Positions 28,823-38,154 are shown, counted from the stretch's first letter. The stretch is DNA of 64,000 bases from an uncultured Ruegeria sp. (GCF_947504215.1 NZ_CANNGO010000005.1:1-64000), one strand, 5' to 3'. The notes: generated from the letters alone by a model not told the origin. Numbers and translations: made by a program.

Positions 28823-29266
28823 TCAGGCGGCTCGCGACAGCGAGATGCGTGTCTCTGTGATCTTCAGCGCAGCTTGGGCCGCTTCGCGTCCCTTTTCGAT
28901 GAAATGCGCGCGATAGATCGCGTTGTGGTGGGCCGTTTCCTGATACTGGTGCGGGGTCAACGCGACCGACAGAACAGGAATACCCGTGTCGAGCCCTGCA
29001 CGCATCAGCCCATCAACCACTGCCTTGGCCACAAAATCGTGCCGGTAGATGCCGCCATCCACGACGAAGGCGGCACAGGCGACAGCGTCGTAGCGCCCGG
29101 TCTGGGTCAGATCGCGGGCCAGCAAGGGCATCTCGAACGCGCCGGGGACGTCGAATACATCAACCTGTTCGGCTGGTATGAGCTCCTGAAATCCGTCAAG
29201 CGCGCGGTCAACGATATCGGAATGCCAGTTGGCTTTAATAAAAGCATAGCGGGTGTGTGTCATCAT
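28823..29266 (-). CDS. ribH: 6,7-dimethyl-8-ribityllumazine synthase, type II
   Basis: A 147-residue riboflavin-pathway enzyme. The short length, GAFEMPLLARDL (near residue 42) and FVVDGGIYRHDFVA segment match the decameric RibH2 type of Brucella and Rhizobiales. It condenses the pyrimidinedione with dihydroxybutanone phosphate. AAGGAG precedes two adjacent ATGs (29266 and 29263), and either could be the start. An FMN riboswitch lies upstream and must control it. No other rib gene is nearby. Confidence 0.92.
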   Translation of the reverse strand: MMTHTRYAFIKANWHSDIVDRALDGFQELIPAEQVDVFDVPGAFEMPLLARDLTQTGRYDAVACAAFVVDGGIYRHDFVAKAVVDGLMRAGLDTGIPVLSVALTPHQYQETAHHNAIYRAHFIEKGREAAQAALKITETRISLSRAA

Positions 29267-29301
29267 GATCTCCTTTCGCGGTTTGGTGGCCTGCTGGGGT
29301 C

Positions 29302-29326
29302 GCGAAAACCGGTTTCCACTTTTCGC
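29302..29326 (-). repeat. Short inverted repeat in the ribH leader
   Basis: GCGAAAA and TTTTCGC form a 7-bp stem around GTGGAAACCGG between the FMN riboswitch and the ribH ribosome-binding site. It could belong to the riboswitch expression platform, or be one of the CGAAAA...CCGGTTTTCG palindromic repeats that are common between genes in alphaproteobacteria. Confidence 0.45.
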
Positions 29327-29397
29327 TGCCTGCATGGCATGACACGTCACCCAAGGCGATCACGAGCAGACACGCCACATCACCGGCGCTCTGCGCG

Positions 29398-29536
29398 TTC
29401 TCTTTCATCCGGACTGTAACCGTCGGCTCTGGCATCTCACCAGATCTGCTTGTCACCCCTAATACCGGGGCCGCTCGCGGGCTTACGGATCACAGTCCGC
29501 ATACCGCCGGTGGGGAATTTCGCCCCGCCCTGAGAA
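29398..29536 (-). promoter_or_regulatory. FMN riboswitch (RFN element)
   Basis: On the minus strand the RFN landmarks appear in order: TTCTCAGGGCGGGGCGAAA, CCCCACCGGCGGTA, AGCCCGCGAGCG, the CAGATCTGGTGAGATGCCAG segment and GCCGACGGTTACAGTCCGG, then GATGAAAGAGAA, which closes the basal stem. It lies about 130 bases upstream of ribH. Binding of FMN should lower ribH expression, by sequestering the ribosome-binding site or by premature termination. Confidence 0.95.
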
Positions 29537-29596
29537 CAGAGAGAACCTTGCCAAGGTGCCACCGGTTCTGCAAGAGATTTTGTCAGGAGAACAGCC

Positions 29597-30211
29597 ATGC
29601 ACCCCAACCCCGCCTTCCGCGCCGAAGAGCGCGCTCGTCATATTGCGTTCGCACGGGATCGCGCCTTTGGCGTTCTGGCTTTGTCGACCGAGGACGCACC
29701 GGCCCTGAGTCACGTTCCGTTTCTGCTGACCGAGGATGGATTGCAGGCCGACCTACATCTGGTGCGCTCGAATCCTATCGTGAGGATGCTGAAACGGCCA
29801 CAAACTATACGGATCGCGGTGTCGGGTCCGGATGGGTACGTTTCGCCAGATTGGTATGAGATCGCGGATCAGGTTCCGACCTGGAACTATGTGGCGGTGC
29901 ATTTGACCGGCCAGCTTGAGCAGTTGCCGCACGACGCGTTGCTGGATTTGCTGGATCTGCAGTCGGCCTTCTACGAAGAGCGACTGCTGCCCAAACCCCC
30001 ATGGACCACTGGAAAGATGTCCGACGAAGCCTTGGCCAGAATGATGCGCATGATCGTTCCGTGCCGGATGCGGGTCGATGACATTCAGGGGACATGGAAG
30101 CTGAACCAGAACAAAACGGACGAAGTGCGTCTTCGGGCGGCCGATCAGATGTACGCGCACGGTTTTGGGGGCGAAAAGGAACAGCTGGCCACGTTGATGC
30201 GCAAGACGTGA
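29597..30211 (+). CDS. PaiB-type FMN-binding negative regulator family protein
   Basis: A 204-residue split-barrel flavoprotein-like protein. It has the PaiB pattern (MHPNPAFR start, VSGPDGYVSPDWY near residue 75, VPTWNYVAVHLTG near 94, and WKLNQNKT near 173). The family is named for a Bacillus repressor, though many members may be flavin-binding enzymes. AGGAGA precedes ATG 29597. It is transcribed away from the ribH riboswitch, so both flavin-related genes share the gap. Confidence 0.88.
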   Translation: MHPNPAFRAEERARHIAFARDRAFGVLALSTEDAPALSHVPFLLTEDGLQADLHLVRSNPIVRMLKRPQTIRIAVSGPDGYVSPDWYEIADQVPTWNYVAVHLTGQLEQLPHDALLDLLDLQSAFYEERLLPKPPWTTGKMSDEALARMMRMIVPCRMRVDDIQGTWKLNQNKTDEVRLRAADQMYAHGFGGEKEQLATLMRKT

Positions 30212-30235
30212 CCAACGTCGGTGCGGGAAACCGTC

Positions 30236-30682
30236 CTACTGGGAGTTGAACGTGGCAAGAAAGGCCGCGATGTCTTCGGCACCCTTTTTCAACTTGACGC
30301 TCATGTTGGGGCGGGCTGTTTCGTCATCCAGATAGGTTTTGATGAATCCGATCGGGTCTTCGGAATAGTCGGCGATGTTTTCCTCGGTCCAGACGAGCCC
30401 TGCTTCGCCGGCGCGGATCATGTCATCGGTGAACATACCAATCGGCAGGCGGTCGCTTCCATAGCGATAGTCAACCTCGGATCCGGCAACGCGGCCGACG
30501 ACACCATAGAGATTCGGTCCGGTTATTCCGCCTTTCACCAGAACCTCGCCGTCCCTGATGATGGCATGGCAGGACGAACATCGGTTGTAGAGCTTTTCAC
30601 CTTTAGCCGGATCACCAGATGCTATGGCTTGGGTGGAAAGGGCTGACATGAACAAAATTGCGATCAAATTGACCTTTGACAT
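30236..30682 (-). CDS. Periplasmic c-type cytochrome (cytochrome c2-like)
   Basis: A 148-residue protein with a signal peptide (residues 1-22), one haem-attachment site CSSCH (near residues 35-39) and a probable Met ligand in ARPNMSVKL (near 126). Size and fold order fit class I cytochromes c. It lies beside petABC in the opposite direction and could accept electrons from the bc1 complex, which is an inference from proximity and class. Confidence 0.87.
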   Translation of the reverse strand: MSKVNLIAILFMSALSTQAIASGDPAKGEKLYNRCSSCHAIIRDGEVLVKGGITGPNLYGVVGRVAGSEVDYRYGSDRLPIGMFTDDMIRAGEAGLVWTEENIADYSEDPIGFIKTYLDDETARPNMSVKLKKGAEDIAAFLATFNSQ

Positions 30683-31145
30683 TGGGTTTCTCCTGATAGG
30701 AGTTCGCGCGCAGCGGACTTACTTGCGATCGCGCAAAAAGTGCAACAGGAAACCGCTGCAGAAAAATATCTATTTAAAAATAATGATTTAAGACGGTAAT
30801 TTCTTCCTAAGGCAGTAAGATGCTTCGAGAAAATCGGAAGGTCGGCCGGAAAGGTCGTAAGTCGCCTGAATACCTTCAAGTCGGCTCAAAAGGCCCCGCG
30901 TCGGAGTCGCGACATGGGTCGAATCAGCACCGTTCCATTCGCTGCGGCTACAAAAGATGTGGCTGCGAGACATCAAAAAAAACCCGTTGCGGCGTGACAT
31001 AATGCCCAGATGCGGCGTATTGCGCATTTAAGAGCGCTAGACGAACTCTATTCTCCCCGATAGATAGCGCGGTTAAGACGCCGCATTCGTGCGGTGCGCG
31101 AGCTATTTGCCCGTTCGCGGGCGCCAGAAAATCGGAGATAACCTC
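30683..31145 (+). promoter_or_regulatory. Divergent promoter region between cytochrome c and petABC
   Basis: About 460 bp without a gene. The part near the cytochrome c start is AT-rich (around 30755-30800). GGAGAT at 31134-31139 is the petA ribosome-binding site. I could not identify promoter boxes or binding sites with confidence. Confidence 0.4.
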
Positions 31146-31730
31146 GTGTCCCACGCAGAAGACCACGAAGGCACCCGCAGAGACTTCCTCTACTACGTCG
31201 CTGGCGGCGCAGGTGTCGTAGCAACAGGGGCCGTCGTCTGGCCCTTGGTGAATCAGATGAACCCCTCGGCGGACGTGCAGGCGATGTCCTCGATCCGTCA
31301 GGATGTGAGCGGGGTCGAGCCGGGTACGCAGCTGACCGTGAAATGGTTGGGTAAGCCTGTCTTTATCCGTCACCGCACCGGCGTTGAAATTCAGGAAGCA
31401 GCGCAGCAGGACGAAGAAGGGCTTGCCGCTCTGCCCGATCCGCTGGCGCGCAACGCGAACCTGAACCCTGATGCACCGGCAACCGATGCCAACCGCGTCA
31501 TGCCCTCGCCCGAAGGCGAAGCGCCCGGCGCCTGGATCGTTCAGATGGGTGTTTGTACCCACCTGGGCTGTGTGCCTCTGGGTGATGCCGGTGATTTTGG
31601 CGGTTGGTTCTGCCCCTGCCACGGCTCGCACTACGACCTGGCCGGCCGTATCCGCAAAGGCCCAGCGCCTGAAAACCTGCCAATTCCGCCCGTAGAATGG
31701 GTGGACGCCTCCACCATCAAACTCGGCTAA
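31146..31730 (+). CDS. petA: Ubiquinol-cytochrome c reductase iron-sulfur (Rieske) subunit
   Basis: A 194-residue Rieske protein. An N-terminal twin-arginine segment ([12 protein letters not shown], residues 10-21) leads into one membrane anchor. The cluster-binding boxes are CTHLGC and CPCHGSHYD near the C terminus. GTG at 31146 is chosen because it follows GGAGAT and gives the usual short N terminus. An upstream frame is open but lacks homologous sequence. First gene of the bc1 operon. Confidence 0.96.
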   Translation: MSHAEDHEGTRRDFLYYVAGGAGVVATGAVVWPLVNQMNPSADVQAMSSIRQDVSGVEPGTQLTVKWLGKPVFIRHRTGVEIQEAAQQDEEGLAALPDPLARNANLNPDAPATDANRVMPSPEGEAPGAWIVQMGVCTHLGCVPLGDAGDFGGWFCPCHGSHYDLAGRIRKGPAPENLPIPPVEWVDASTIKLG

Positions 31731-31741
31731 GGGAGACCCAG

Positions 31742-33073
31742 ATGTCCGGAATTCCCCACGATCATTACGAGCCGAAGACAAACGGCGAGAAATGGCTGCA
31801 CAGCCGCCTGCCCATCGTTGGCCTGCTGTATGACACCCTTATGATCCCGACCCCCAAGAACCTGAATTGGATGTGGATCTGGGGCATCGTCCTGACGTTC
31901 TGTCTGGCGCTGCAAATCGTCACCGGTATCGTTCTGGTGATGCACTATACCCCGCATGTTGATATGGCCTTTGCCAGCATCGAACACATCATGCGCAACG
32001 TGAATGGCGGTTACATGATCCGCTATCTGCACATGAATGGCGCGTCGCTGTTCTTTGTGGCGGTTTATATCCATATCTTCCGTGGTCTCTTCTACGGGTC
32101 CTACAAAGCGCCGCGTGAAATCACGTGGATCATCGGGATGCTCATCTATCTGATGATGATGGGCACCGCATTCATGGGCTATGTTCTGCCTTGGGGTCAG
32201 ATGTCCTTCTGGGGCGCGACCGTGATCACCGGTCTGTTTGGCGCTATCCCGTTTGTGGGTGAAGCGATCCAGACATGGTTGCTGGGCGGACCCGCCGTGG
32301 ATAATGCCACGCTGAACCGTTTCTTCTCGCTGCACTACCTGCTGCCGTTCATCATCGCGGCGCTGGTGGTCGTGCACATCTGGGCCTTCCACACCACGGG
32401 CAACAACAACCCTACGGGTGTTGAGGTGCGTCGTGGCTCCAAGGCGGATGCTGAAAAAGATACGCTGCCCTTCTGGCCCTACTTCGTGATCAAGGACCTG
32501 TTTGCGCTGGCCGTCATTCTGGTCGTGTTCTGGGCCATCGTTGGCTACATGCCGAACTATCTGGGCCACCCGGATAACTATATCGAAGCCAACCCGCTGG
32601 TCACGCCTGCGCATATCGTTCCCGAATGGTACTTCCTGCCGTTCTACGCGATCCTGCGGGCCTTCACCGGCGAAGTCTGGGTCGTGCAGATCGCAAGCTT
32701 TGTCACCGGTGGTATCGTTGACGCCAAGTTCTTTGGTGTTCTGGCGATGTTCGGTGCGATCCTGGCAATGGCGCTGGCACCCTGGCTGGACACATCCAGC
32801 GTGCGTTCGGGCAAGTACCGCCCGATGTTCAAATGGTGGTTCTACCTGCTGATCGTCGACTTCTTTGCCCTGATGTGGCTGGGTGCGATGCCTGCCGAGG
32901 AGCCCTATGCGACCTTCTCATTGATCGCATCGGCCTACTGGTTCGGTTACTTCTTTGTGATCCTGCCACTTTTGGGCGTGATCGAGAAACCCGAGGTTCC
33001 GCCGGAAACCATCGAAGAAGACTTCAACGCGCATTATGGCAAGGCTGACGCTGACGCCACGCCGGCCGAGTAA
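31742..33073 (+). CDS. petB: Cytochrome b of the bc1 complex
   Basis: A 443-residue membrane protein with eight helices that carries both b haems. The four axial His lie in the usual pairs on helices B and D, and the quinol-site PEWY motif is present ([13 protein letters not shown] near residue 294). It begins 11 bases after petA ends. Confidence 0.97.
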   Translation: MSGIPHDHYEPKTNGEKWLHSRLPIVGLLYDTLMIPTPKNLNWMWIWGIVLTFCLALQIVTGIVLVMHYTPHVDMAFASIEHIMRNVNGGYMIRYLHMNGASLFFVAVYIHIFRGLFYGSYKAPREITWIIGMLIYLMMMGTAFMGYVLPWGQMSFWGATVITGLFGAIPFVGEAIQTWLLGGPAVDNATLNRFFSLHYLLPFIIAALVVVHIWAFHTTGNNNPTGVEVRRGSKADAEKDTLPFWPYFVIKDLFALAVILVVFWAIVGYMPNYLGHPDNYIEANPLVTPAHIVPEWYFLPFYAILRAFTGEVWVVQIASFVTGGIVDAKFFGVLAMFGAILAMALAPWLDTSSVRSGKYRPMFKWWFYLLIVDFFALMWLGAMPAEEPYATFSLIASAYWFGYFFVILPLLGVIEKPEVPPETIEEDFNAHYGKADADATPAE

Positions 33074-33091
33074 GAAGAGGGACCGGAAACC

Positions 33092-33874
33092 ATGTTCAAG
33101 AAACTTGCAATCGGTGCCGCGTTTGCCATCGCCCTTACTCCTGCTGCGTCTTACGCAGCAGGCGGCGGCGAGCAGCATGTCGAGGATTTCCACTTTTCTT
33201 TCGAAGGGCCTTTTGGCACTTGGGATCAGAACCAGCTGCAGCGCGGTCTACAGATCTATACCGAGGTCTGCGCAGCGTGCCACGGCCTGCAATATGTTCC
33301 CCTGCGTGACCTCGAAGCGTTGGGTTACTCGGAAGAGCAGGTCATCGCATATGCGGCAGACAACTTCGAAGTGTTTGACCCTGAGTTGGATGATTTCCGT
33401 CCAGCCATCCCAACCGATCACTTCCCTGCCAACAACGGTGTTGGGGCGCCGGACCTGAGCCTGATGGCCAAAGCCCGCGCTGGATTCCATGGACCTTACG
33501 GTCTGGGGATCAATCAACTGGTCAAAGGCATGGGGGGCGCGGAATATGTCGCGTCTTTGCTTGACGGTTACACCGGCGAGGAAAAGGAAGAAGCAGGCAC
33601 GATCCTGTACGAAAACAAAGCCTTCCCCGGTGGCTGGATATCAATGGCGCCTCCGTTGTCGGATGAGCAGCTTGATTTCGCTGACGGTCATGCCAATACG
33701 GTTGAGGCCATGTCAGAAGACGTGTCCGCCTTCCTGATGTGGGCGGCTGAGCCGAAGCTGATGGATCGTAAAAACGCGGGTTTTGTCGGCGTGATCTTCC
33801 TGACTGTGCTCTCGGTCCTGCTGTACCTTGTCAACAAGCGTCTGTGGGCGCCGGTCAAAGGCCGCAAACACTAA
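33092..33874 (+). CDS. petC: Cytochrome c1 of the bc1 complex
   Basis: A 260-residue protein with a signal peptide (residues 1-22), haem site CAACHG (near 57-62), and a C-terminal membrane anchor (about 227-247) followed by a basic end. It completes the three-subunit bacterial bc1 complex and is followed by a strong terminator. Confidence 0.96.
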   Translation: MFKKLAIGAAFAIALTPAASYAAGGGEQHVEDFHFSFEGPFGTWDQNQLQRGLQIYTEVCAACHGLQYVPLRDLEALGYSEEQVIAYAADNFEVFDPELDDFRPAIPTDHFPANNGVGAPDLSLMAKARAGFHGPYGLGINQLVKGMGGAEYVASLLDGYTGEEKEEAGTILYENKAFPGGWISMAPPLSDEQLDFADGHANTVEAMSEDVSAFLMWAAEPKLMDRKNAGFVGVIFLTVLSVLLYLVNKRLWAPVKGRKH

Positions 33875-33898
33875 GGTCTTCCCGAGATCTGAATTCTA

Positions 33899-33933
33899 AG
33901 ACCCCCGCACCTGATGGTGGCGGGGGTTTTTTT
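33899..33933 (+). terminator. Intrinsic terminator of petABC
   Basis: CCCCCGC (33902-33908) pairs with GCGGGGG (33920-33926), extended by ACC/GGT around a TGAT loop, followed by seven T residues. It lies about 25 bases after the petC stop. Confidence 0.92.
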
Positions 33934-33943
33934 GTGGTCGGGC

Positions 33944-34009
33944 AGAGGGGCCAGCCCCCTCTTGGTCTGCGGTCAATTCAACCCCGGGATATTTTTGGAC
34001 CAGATGAGG
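33944..34009 (+). repeat. Hairpin plus GGATATTTT/AGATGAGG dispersed element, copy B
   Basis: AGAGGGG/CCCCTCT (33944-33962) forms the hairpin, and GGGATATTTTTGGACC with AGATGAGG follows (33986-34009). It lies between the petC terminator and the 3' end of mtaB on the other strand, 13 bases from the mtaB stop. Confidence 0.6.
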
Positions 34010-34022
34010 GGGCGGCTTTCGT

Positions 34023-35279
34023 TCAGGCCTTTAGCTGTGTCGCGGTAGTTCCTGAGATCTCAGCTGTCACGATCTGCCCTTCGGTTTGCGGCGCGTCAAA
34101 TGTGACTTCTGAGAACTGCTCGGTTCGGCCCATATGGGGGTTTTCCATCAAGATGTGATGGGTCTTGCCGATTTGGGCCTGCAGATGCTTGGTAACCTGT
34201 GCCCCCCCCGCAGCGCGCAAACGAGCAGCACGGTCTTTGATCACGTTGCCATTGACCTGCTGGGGAATGCGCGCCGCAGGCGTGCCCTCACGTTTGGAGT
34301 AGGGAAAGACGTGCAGCCAGGTCAGATCGCATTCGGTGATAAGCTTTAGCGAGTTTTCAAAATGGGCACCGGATTCGGTTGGGAACCCAGCAATAATGTC
34401 GGCTCCGAATGTCATTTCCGGTCGCAGCTTGCGCGCCTCTTCGGTGAATCGGATGGCGTCATCGCGCAAATGGCGGCGCTTCATGCGTTTGAGAATCAGG
34501 TCATCGCCATGTTGCAGGGACAAGTGTAGGTGAGGCATCAGCCGCGGTTCGGTCGCGATGGCCTGCATCAGGCTTTCATCCACCTCGATCGAGTCGATTG
34601 AACTGATGCGCAATCGTGGCAGATCGGGCACCAACTTGAGAATCCGCATGACCAGATCGCCCAGTTTGGGCTGCGCAGGCAGGTCGGCGCCCCAGGACGT
34701 CAGGTCTACGCCGGTCAGCACGACCTCATTATAGCCCCGATCCACCAACCGCTTGATCTGATCCACGACAACGCCTGCAGGGACGCTGCGCGAGTTGCCA
34801 CGGCCATAGGGGATGATGCAGAAGGTGCATCGGTGGTCACAGCCATTCTGAACCTGCACATAGGCACGGGACCGGGTGCCGAAACCGTCTATCAGATGGC
34901 CCGCTGTTTCCGTGACCGACATGATGTCATCGACCTGAACAGCCTCGGTCTCGCCAATGAAGTCTGCGGTCATGCCTTTCCAGGTCTCGGGCTGCATCTT
35001 CTCGGTATTACCGATGACCGCATCAACCTCATCCATTTGCGAAAATGTCTGTGGTTCGGTCTGGGCTGCGCAGCCGGTGACGATCAGGCGTGCATCCGGG
35101 TTTTCCCGACGCAGTTTACGAATCTCTTGTCTGGCTTTGCGAACAGCCTCGGCAGTCACGGCGCAGGTGTTTACGATAACCGCATCCTGCAAACCTGCCT
35201 GTTGTGATAGCTCCTTCATCGCCTCGGTCTCGTAGGCGTTCAGGCGGCAGCCCAGGGTCGTGAATTTGGGCGCGTTCAT
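34023..35279 (-). CDS. mtaB: tRNA t6A37 methylthiotransferase MtaB
   Basis: A 418-residue radical SAM methylthiotransferase. The N-terminal UPF0004 domain supplies three Cys (near 11, 38, 75), the radical SAM loop is CDHRCTFC (near residue 145), and a C-terminal TRAM-like segment follows. The motif CDHRCTFCIIPYGRG separates MtaB from MiaB and RimO. It adds a methylthio group to t6A37 in ANN-decoding tRNAs. Start overlaps dapF by four bases. Confidence 0.92.
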   Translation of the reverse strand: MNAPKFTTLGCRLNAYETEAMKELSQQAGLQDAVIVNTCAVTAEAVRKARQEIRKLRRENPDARLIVTGCAAQTEPQTFSQMDEVDAVIGNTEKMQPETWKGMTADFIGETEAVQVDDIMSVTETAGHLIDGFGTRSRAYVQVQNGCDHRCTFCIIPYGRGNSRSVPAGVVVDQIKRLVDRGYNEVVLTGVDLTSWGADLPAQPKLGDLVMRILKLVPDLPRLRISSIDSIEVDESLMQAIATEPRLMPHLHLSLQHGDDLILKRMKRRHLRDDAIRFTEEARKLRPEMTFGADIIAGFPTESGAHFENSLKLITECDLTWLHVFPYSKREGTPAARIPQQVNGNVIKDRAARLRAAGGAQVTKHLQAQIGKTHHILMENPHMGRTEQFSEVTFDAPQTEGQIVTAEISGTTATQLKA

Positions 35280-36118
35280 CGTACGGAGTCCAGGAATTCC
35301 GCCGTCAGCGTGCCCGAGAACACGTGGCAGGTGGGACCGGTCATCCAGACGCCATCCTCGCGCCAGTCAACCCAGATTGTGCCGCCATCCAGTTCGATCT
35401 GAACTTTCCACCCGGTCAGGCCTTTACGGGCAGCCGCCACGGCCGTCGCGCAGGAAGACGAGCCAGAGGCAAGCGTGATTCCCACGCCGCGCTCCCAGAC
35501 GCGCATGCGAATGTGGTCGGGGCCAATGATCTGTGCAACCTGAACGTTGGTGCGTTCCGGATAGAGAGGATGATATTCGTATCGCGCACCGAATTCTGCC
35601 AACGGAATGGCCTCGGCATCTTCGACAAAGAACGTGCAATGAGGATTACCCATGCCCGTCGCCGTCGGCCCGCCCTCAATCGGCAGTTCTAGTGTGTCCA
35701 CCTCTTCAGCCAATGGGATTTCGTGCCAGTTTAGCTGCGGTTCACCCATATTGACCGAGGTCAGCCCGTCACCAGCATCTTTGGCAAGCAGCGTTCCCCG
35801 TTCGGTTGTCAGAGTCAGTTCGGATTTCCCGGTCTCGTCCATTAGAACGCGGGCGATGCACCGGGTGGCGTTGCCACAAGCGGCCGAGGTTGAACCGTCA
35901 GAATTATAGAACACAAGATGCGCGTCAGCGGCGCCGTTTTCTATGACGGCCAGCTGATCGAATCCCACGCCAAACTGCCGGTGCCCAATTCCTCTGGCCA
36001 GCGTCGGCGTAATCGGTGCCGCATGCGCGCGCGCGTCCACAATGACAAAGTCATTGCCTAGCCCGTGCATCTTCATAAAGGGCAATCCGGTGTCGTATGC
36101 TTGTGGCATGGCGGGCAT
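35276..36118 (-). CDS. dapF: Diaminopimelate epimerase
   Basis: A 280-residue PLP-independent racemase that makes meso-diaminopimelate for lysine and peptidoglycan. Both catalytic Cys are seen, in AACGNATRC (near 80) and GSSSCATAVAA (near 230). The motif MKMHGLGNDFV marks the N-terminal domain. ATGs at 36118 and 36109 are equally possible, and the open frame to 36145 is less likely to be used. Confidence 0.95.
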   Translation of the reverse strand: MPAMPQAYDTGLPFMKMHGLGNDFVIVDARAHAAPITPTLARGIGHRQFGVGFDQLAVIENGAADAHLVFYNSDGSTSAACGNATRCIARVLMDETGKSELTLTTERGTLLAKDAGDGLTSVNMGEPQLNWHEIPLAEEVDTLELPIEGGPTATGMGNPHCTFFVEDAEAIPLAEFGARYEYHPLYPERTNVQVAQIIGPDHIRMRVWERGVGITLASGSSSCATAVAAARKGLTGWKVQIELDGGTIWVDWREDGVWMTGPTCHVFSGTLTAEFLDSVR

Positions 36119-36328
36119 ATAACGTCGTGCGTAAGATGAATCCACCCTGTCGCGTAGATTCCTTAAAAAAGGGGTTGACCCCTCGGTATCACCTGCCTAA
36201 TTAGGCCGCCTATCGGGACGCTTGAAACACTGATTGTGATGGCGAAACGAGGCGCAAAATAAGGACTTGAACCCAGTTGGGCAATTGTCTTAGAGAGCGC
36301 CACGGATCGAACAGATCCAGAAAAGAGT

Positions 36329-36404
36329 GGGCCGTTAGCTCAGTTGGTAGAGCAACTGACTTTTAATCAGTGGGTCGCAGGTTCGAATCCTGCACGGCTC
36401 ACCA
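36329..36404 (+). tRNA. tRNA-Lys (TTT)
   Basis: Acceptor GGGCCGT pairs with ACGGCTC (36394-36400, one G-T pair), discriminator A, encoded CCA (36402-36404). The anticodon stem ACTGA/TCAGT encloses CTTTTAA, anticodon TTT. Everything to its right up to about 62.3 kb looks like accessory DNA, so this tRNA is a likely integration site. I did not find a second copy of its 3' end in the window. Confidence 0.96.
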
Positions 36405-36513
36405 CCTTTTCCAATGATAACAAATATTTACACGGAATCGTGTAGAGCGCGCTTCGCGACGTGCGGCGTGCCGGAAGCAATACGGGAGCACTGTGACAAA
36501 GATTGAAGTGTGC

Positions 36514-36621
36514 CTATTGGATCACAATGGTATCGCGCGGCGGCAGATCGAATAAGTCTTTAGAGATATTCGCCTGAATCGAAAGTGCGATAGTGTCGAA
36601 TCCACGATGTACTACGTGCAT
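36514..36621 (-). pseudogene. Truncated N terminus of an integrative-element replication-type protein
   Basis: A strong AAGGAG site (36630-36635) and ATG lead into a 35-residue frame starting MHVVHRGFDTIALSIQANIS that soon stops. From memory, this opening resembles longer replication-initiator-like proteins of Rhodobacteraceae mobile elements. The rest of the gene is missing. It is the first readable item after tRNA-Lys and points to a decayed mobile element. Confidence 0.5.
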
Positions 36622-36800
36622 TTTGAGGTCTCCTTGGGTTCCTGTATTTCCAGAGGGGGGTGCTACAATCACCCCCTCTTTCGGCGAATGCCACGCGATT
36701 TGGTTGAGGTTTGGAAAGGGGCGGGCGCTGACGCGCCCTTCGATAGTGCCTCCGGCGGGGCAGCTATTGTTTTGGGGCCAGGCTGGACGCCCGGCGGATA

Positions 36801-37025
36801 TCATTGGCTGGCTGCTGCCTGCTTGCGCGAAACCCAGTTTTCTGCACATTCCGCGCATTTGGCAACGTTGAGCAGGTCATTGTGAGAGAAGGAGCAGGTG
36901 GTGCGCCAGTCGCCCTCTGCGTTCTTGTGAGACCGCGAGATATCGACGGAAAAGAAGCCGTCATTGTCCCAGATCGTTGCGGTTATGAGCCAGATTTTGA
37001 ATTTGAAGGCTGGTTTTTGTGACAT
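36801..37025 (-). CDS. Small protein with a CxxC motif, mobile-element associated
   Basis: A 74-residue frame with AAGGAG before ATG 37025. It begins MSQKPAFKFKIWLITATIWDND and ends with a possible single-zinc motif AKCAECAENW. It lies upstream of the truncated replication-type gene on the same strand, as expected for a small accessory gene of that module. Function unknown. Compared with its neighbours it looks intact. Confidence 0.6.
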   Translation of the reverse strand: MSQKPAFKFKIWLITATIWDNDGFFSVDISRSHKNAEGDWRTTCSFSHNDLLNVAKCAECAENWVSRKQAAASQ

Positions 37026-37160
37026 GAGTGTCTCCTTTTTCTGAACCATTTGGCAGACACAGAAAGGGCGCGAGGTGGCGACACCCCGCGCCCCTAAGAG
37101 CCATCCGGCCCCAAAAGTCCCGCTCAGCGCTGCCAACTCTGGGCGGGCAAAACTCTTGCG

Positions 37161-37384
37161 TCAGGAAGGTGCAGCGCTGGTATTGGCGACCCGCTTTTCG
37201 GCAATCCACTTTTGCAGATCACTGCGCGTGTAACGGACAGACCGACCAGAGACCTTTATAAACATCGGCCACCACCTCGAACGCGCCAATTCTGCAATGC
37301 GCGTACGGAATAACAGAGACAGTTGGCGGCTTCTTTCTTGTCGATAAGCCGGTCGAAGTAGTCTGGATCAATCTGTGCTTGCAT
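37161..37384 (-). pseudogene. Frameshifted AlpA/excisionase-type HTH protein
   Basis: From ATG 37384 the frame reads MQAQIDPDYFDRLIDKKEAA, then an LQNWRVRG helix-turn-helix region, and stops at TTATAA. In the next frame it continues FIKVSGRSVRYTRSDLQKW and IAEKRVAN. Joined by a one-base shift near 37263, this is the small MerR/AlpA-like DNA-binding protein (HTH_17 type) that serves as excisionase in integrative elements. I see a single lesion. Confidence 0.7.
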
Positions 37385-37449
37385 GGTTGCCTCGCTGCAT
37401 GTCGTTTCATTGCAGCCAACATGTAGCGTAGGCGCGGATCAATCTAATG

Positions 37450-37887
37450 TCATATATGGCTCAAAATCTGTCCATTTATGACATCCCTATTTTTTAAGGC
37501 CAAACACGCGCAATGTCGCGTTGCCGATGGTCTGCGAAGTCGAGGTTTGCGGTCCTCATCGACCCAGAAGAACGCGTACATGAAACTAAAGAAATCACTC
37601 TTGTATGGTTGTTCTTCGTCCAGCTCGTCGTAGCGATGGGTCTCCATCGGATTACGGACAGTATAGCGCTGGAAGACCTGCGCGAGCCGCTGGATTGTTT
37701 CTTCCAGGCTTTCGTTTTGTTTGCGGCGCGCACGTGGTCGTTTATGGTGTTCTAGTGCTTCTCTGATCAGGAATTGAATCTTCGGCAGTGTTTCTGGAAC
37801 TGAATCGACGAGATATTCGCTGTAGCCCAGTCCTTCGTGGCCGGACCCTAACAATTCCTCAAAGTATTTTTCCGGCTCATTCCCCAT
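37450..37887 (-). CDS. Hypothetical protein, accessory region
   Basis: A 145-residue frame from ATG 37887. It is charged and helical, with an Arg/Lys-rich stretch near residues 50-60. The last 25 residues change in character (Arg and Cys rich), so the end may be altered by a frameshift. It lies 18 bases after the next hypothetical gene on the same strand, so the two may be co-transcribed. No family recognised. Confidence 0.55.
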   Translation of the reverse strand: MGNEPEKYFEELLGSGHEGLGYSEYLVDSVPETLPKIQFLIREALEHHKRPRARRKQNESLEETIQRLAQVFQRYTVRNPMETHRYDELDEEQPYKSDFFSFMYAFFWVDEDRKPRLRRPSATRHCACLALKNRDVINGQILSHI

Positions 37888-37905
37888 ACCGACTTCGTCA
37901 AATTC

Positions 37906-38154
37906 TCATTGGATGGAAGGCGGCAGGCTGGAAAGCTGATCGAGCAGGGACGTGACTGATTTGTTCAGCTTATCATAGATTGCTTTGCGTTCTCTGGAAG
38001 GGAGAGGCGCTATACGCCGGTTTGTTGGTTGATAGCGCTCGGCAATCGCTTCGACACTTGCAGCAAACCCCTCTGCAATGGGCAGCGGGAGCTTCATTTG
38101 GCTCCACATTTGTTCGAAGTCTAAAGCGGTTTTCTTGTCCTGATTATCAAGCAT
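37906..38154 (-). CDS. Hypothetical protein, accessory region
   Basis: An 82-residue helical, soluble protein starting MLDNQDKKTALDFEQMW. It contains no motif I recognise. It is the first gene of a two-gene unit ending at 37450 and lies between the decayed excisionase/replication module and the broken integrase. Confidence 0.55.
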   Translation of the reverse strand: MLDNQDKKTALDFEQMWSQMKLPLPIAEGFAASVEAIAERYQPTNRRIAPLPSRERKAIYDKLNKSVTSLLDQLSSLPPSIQ

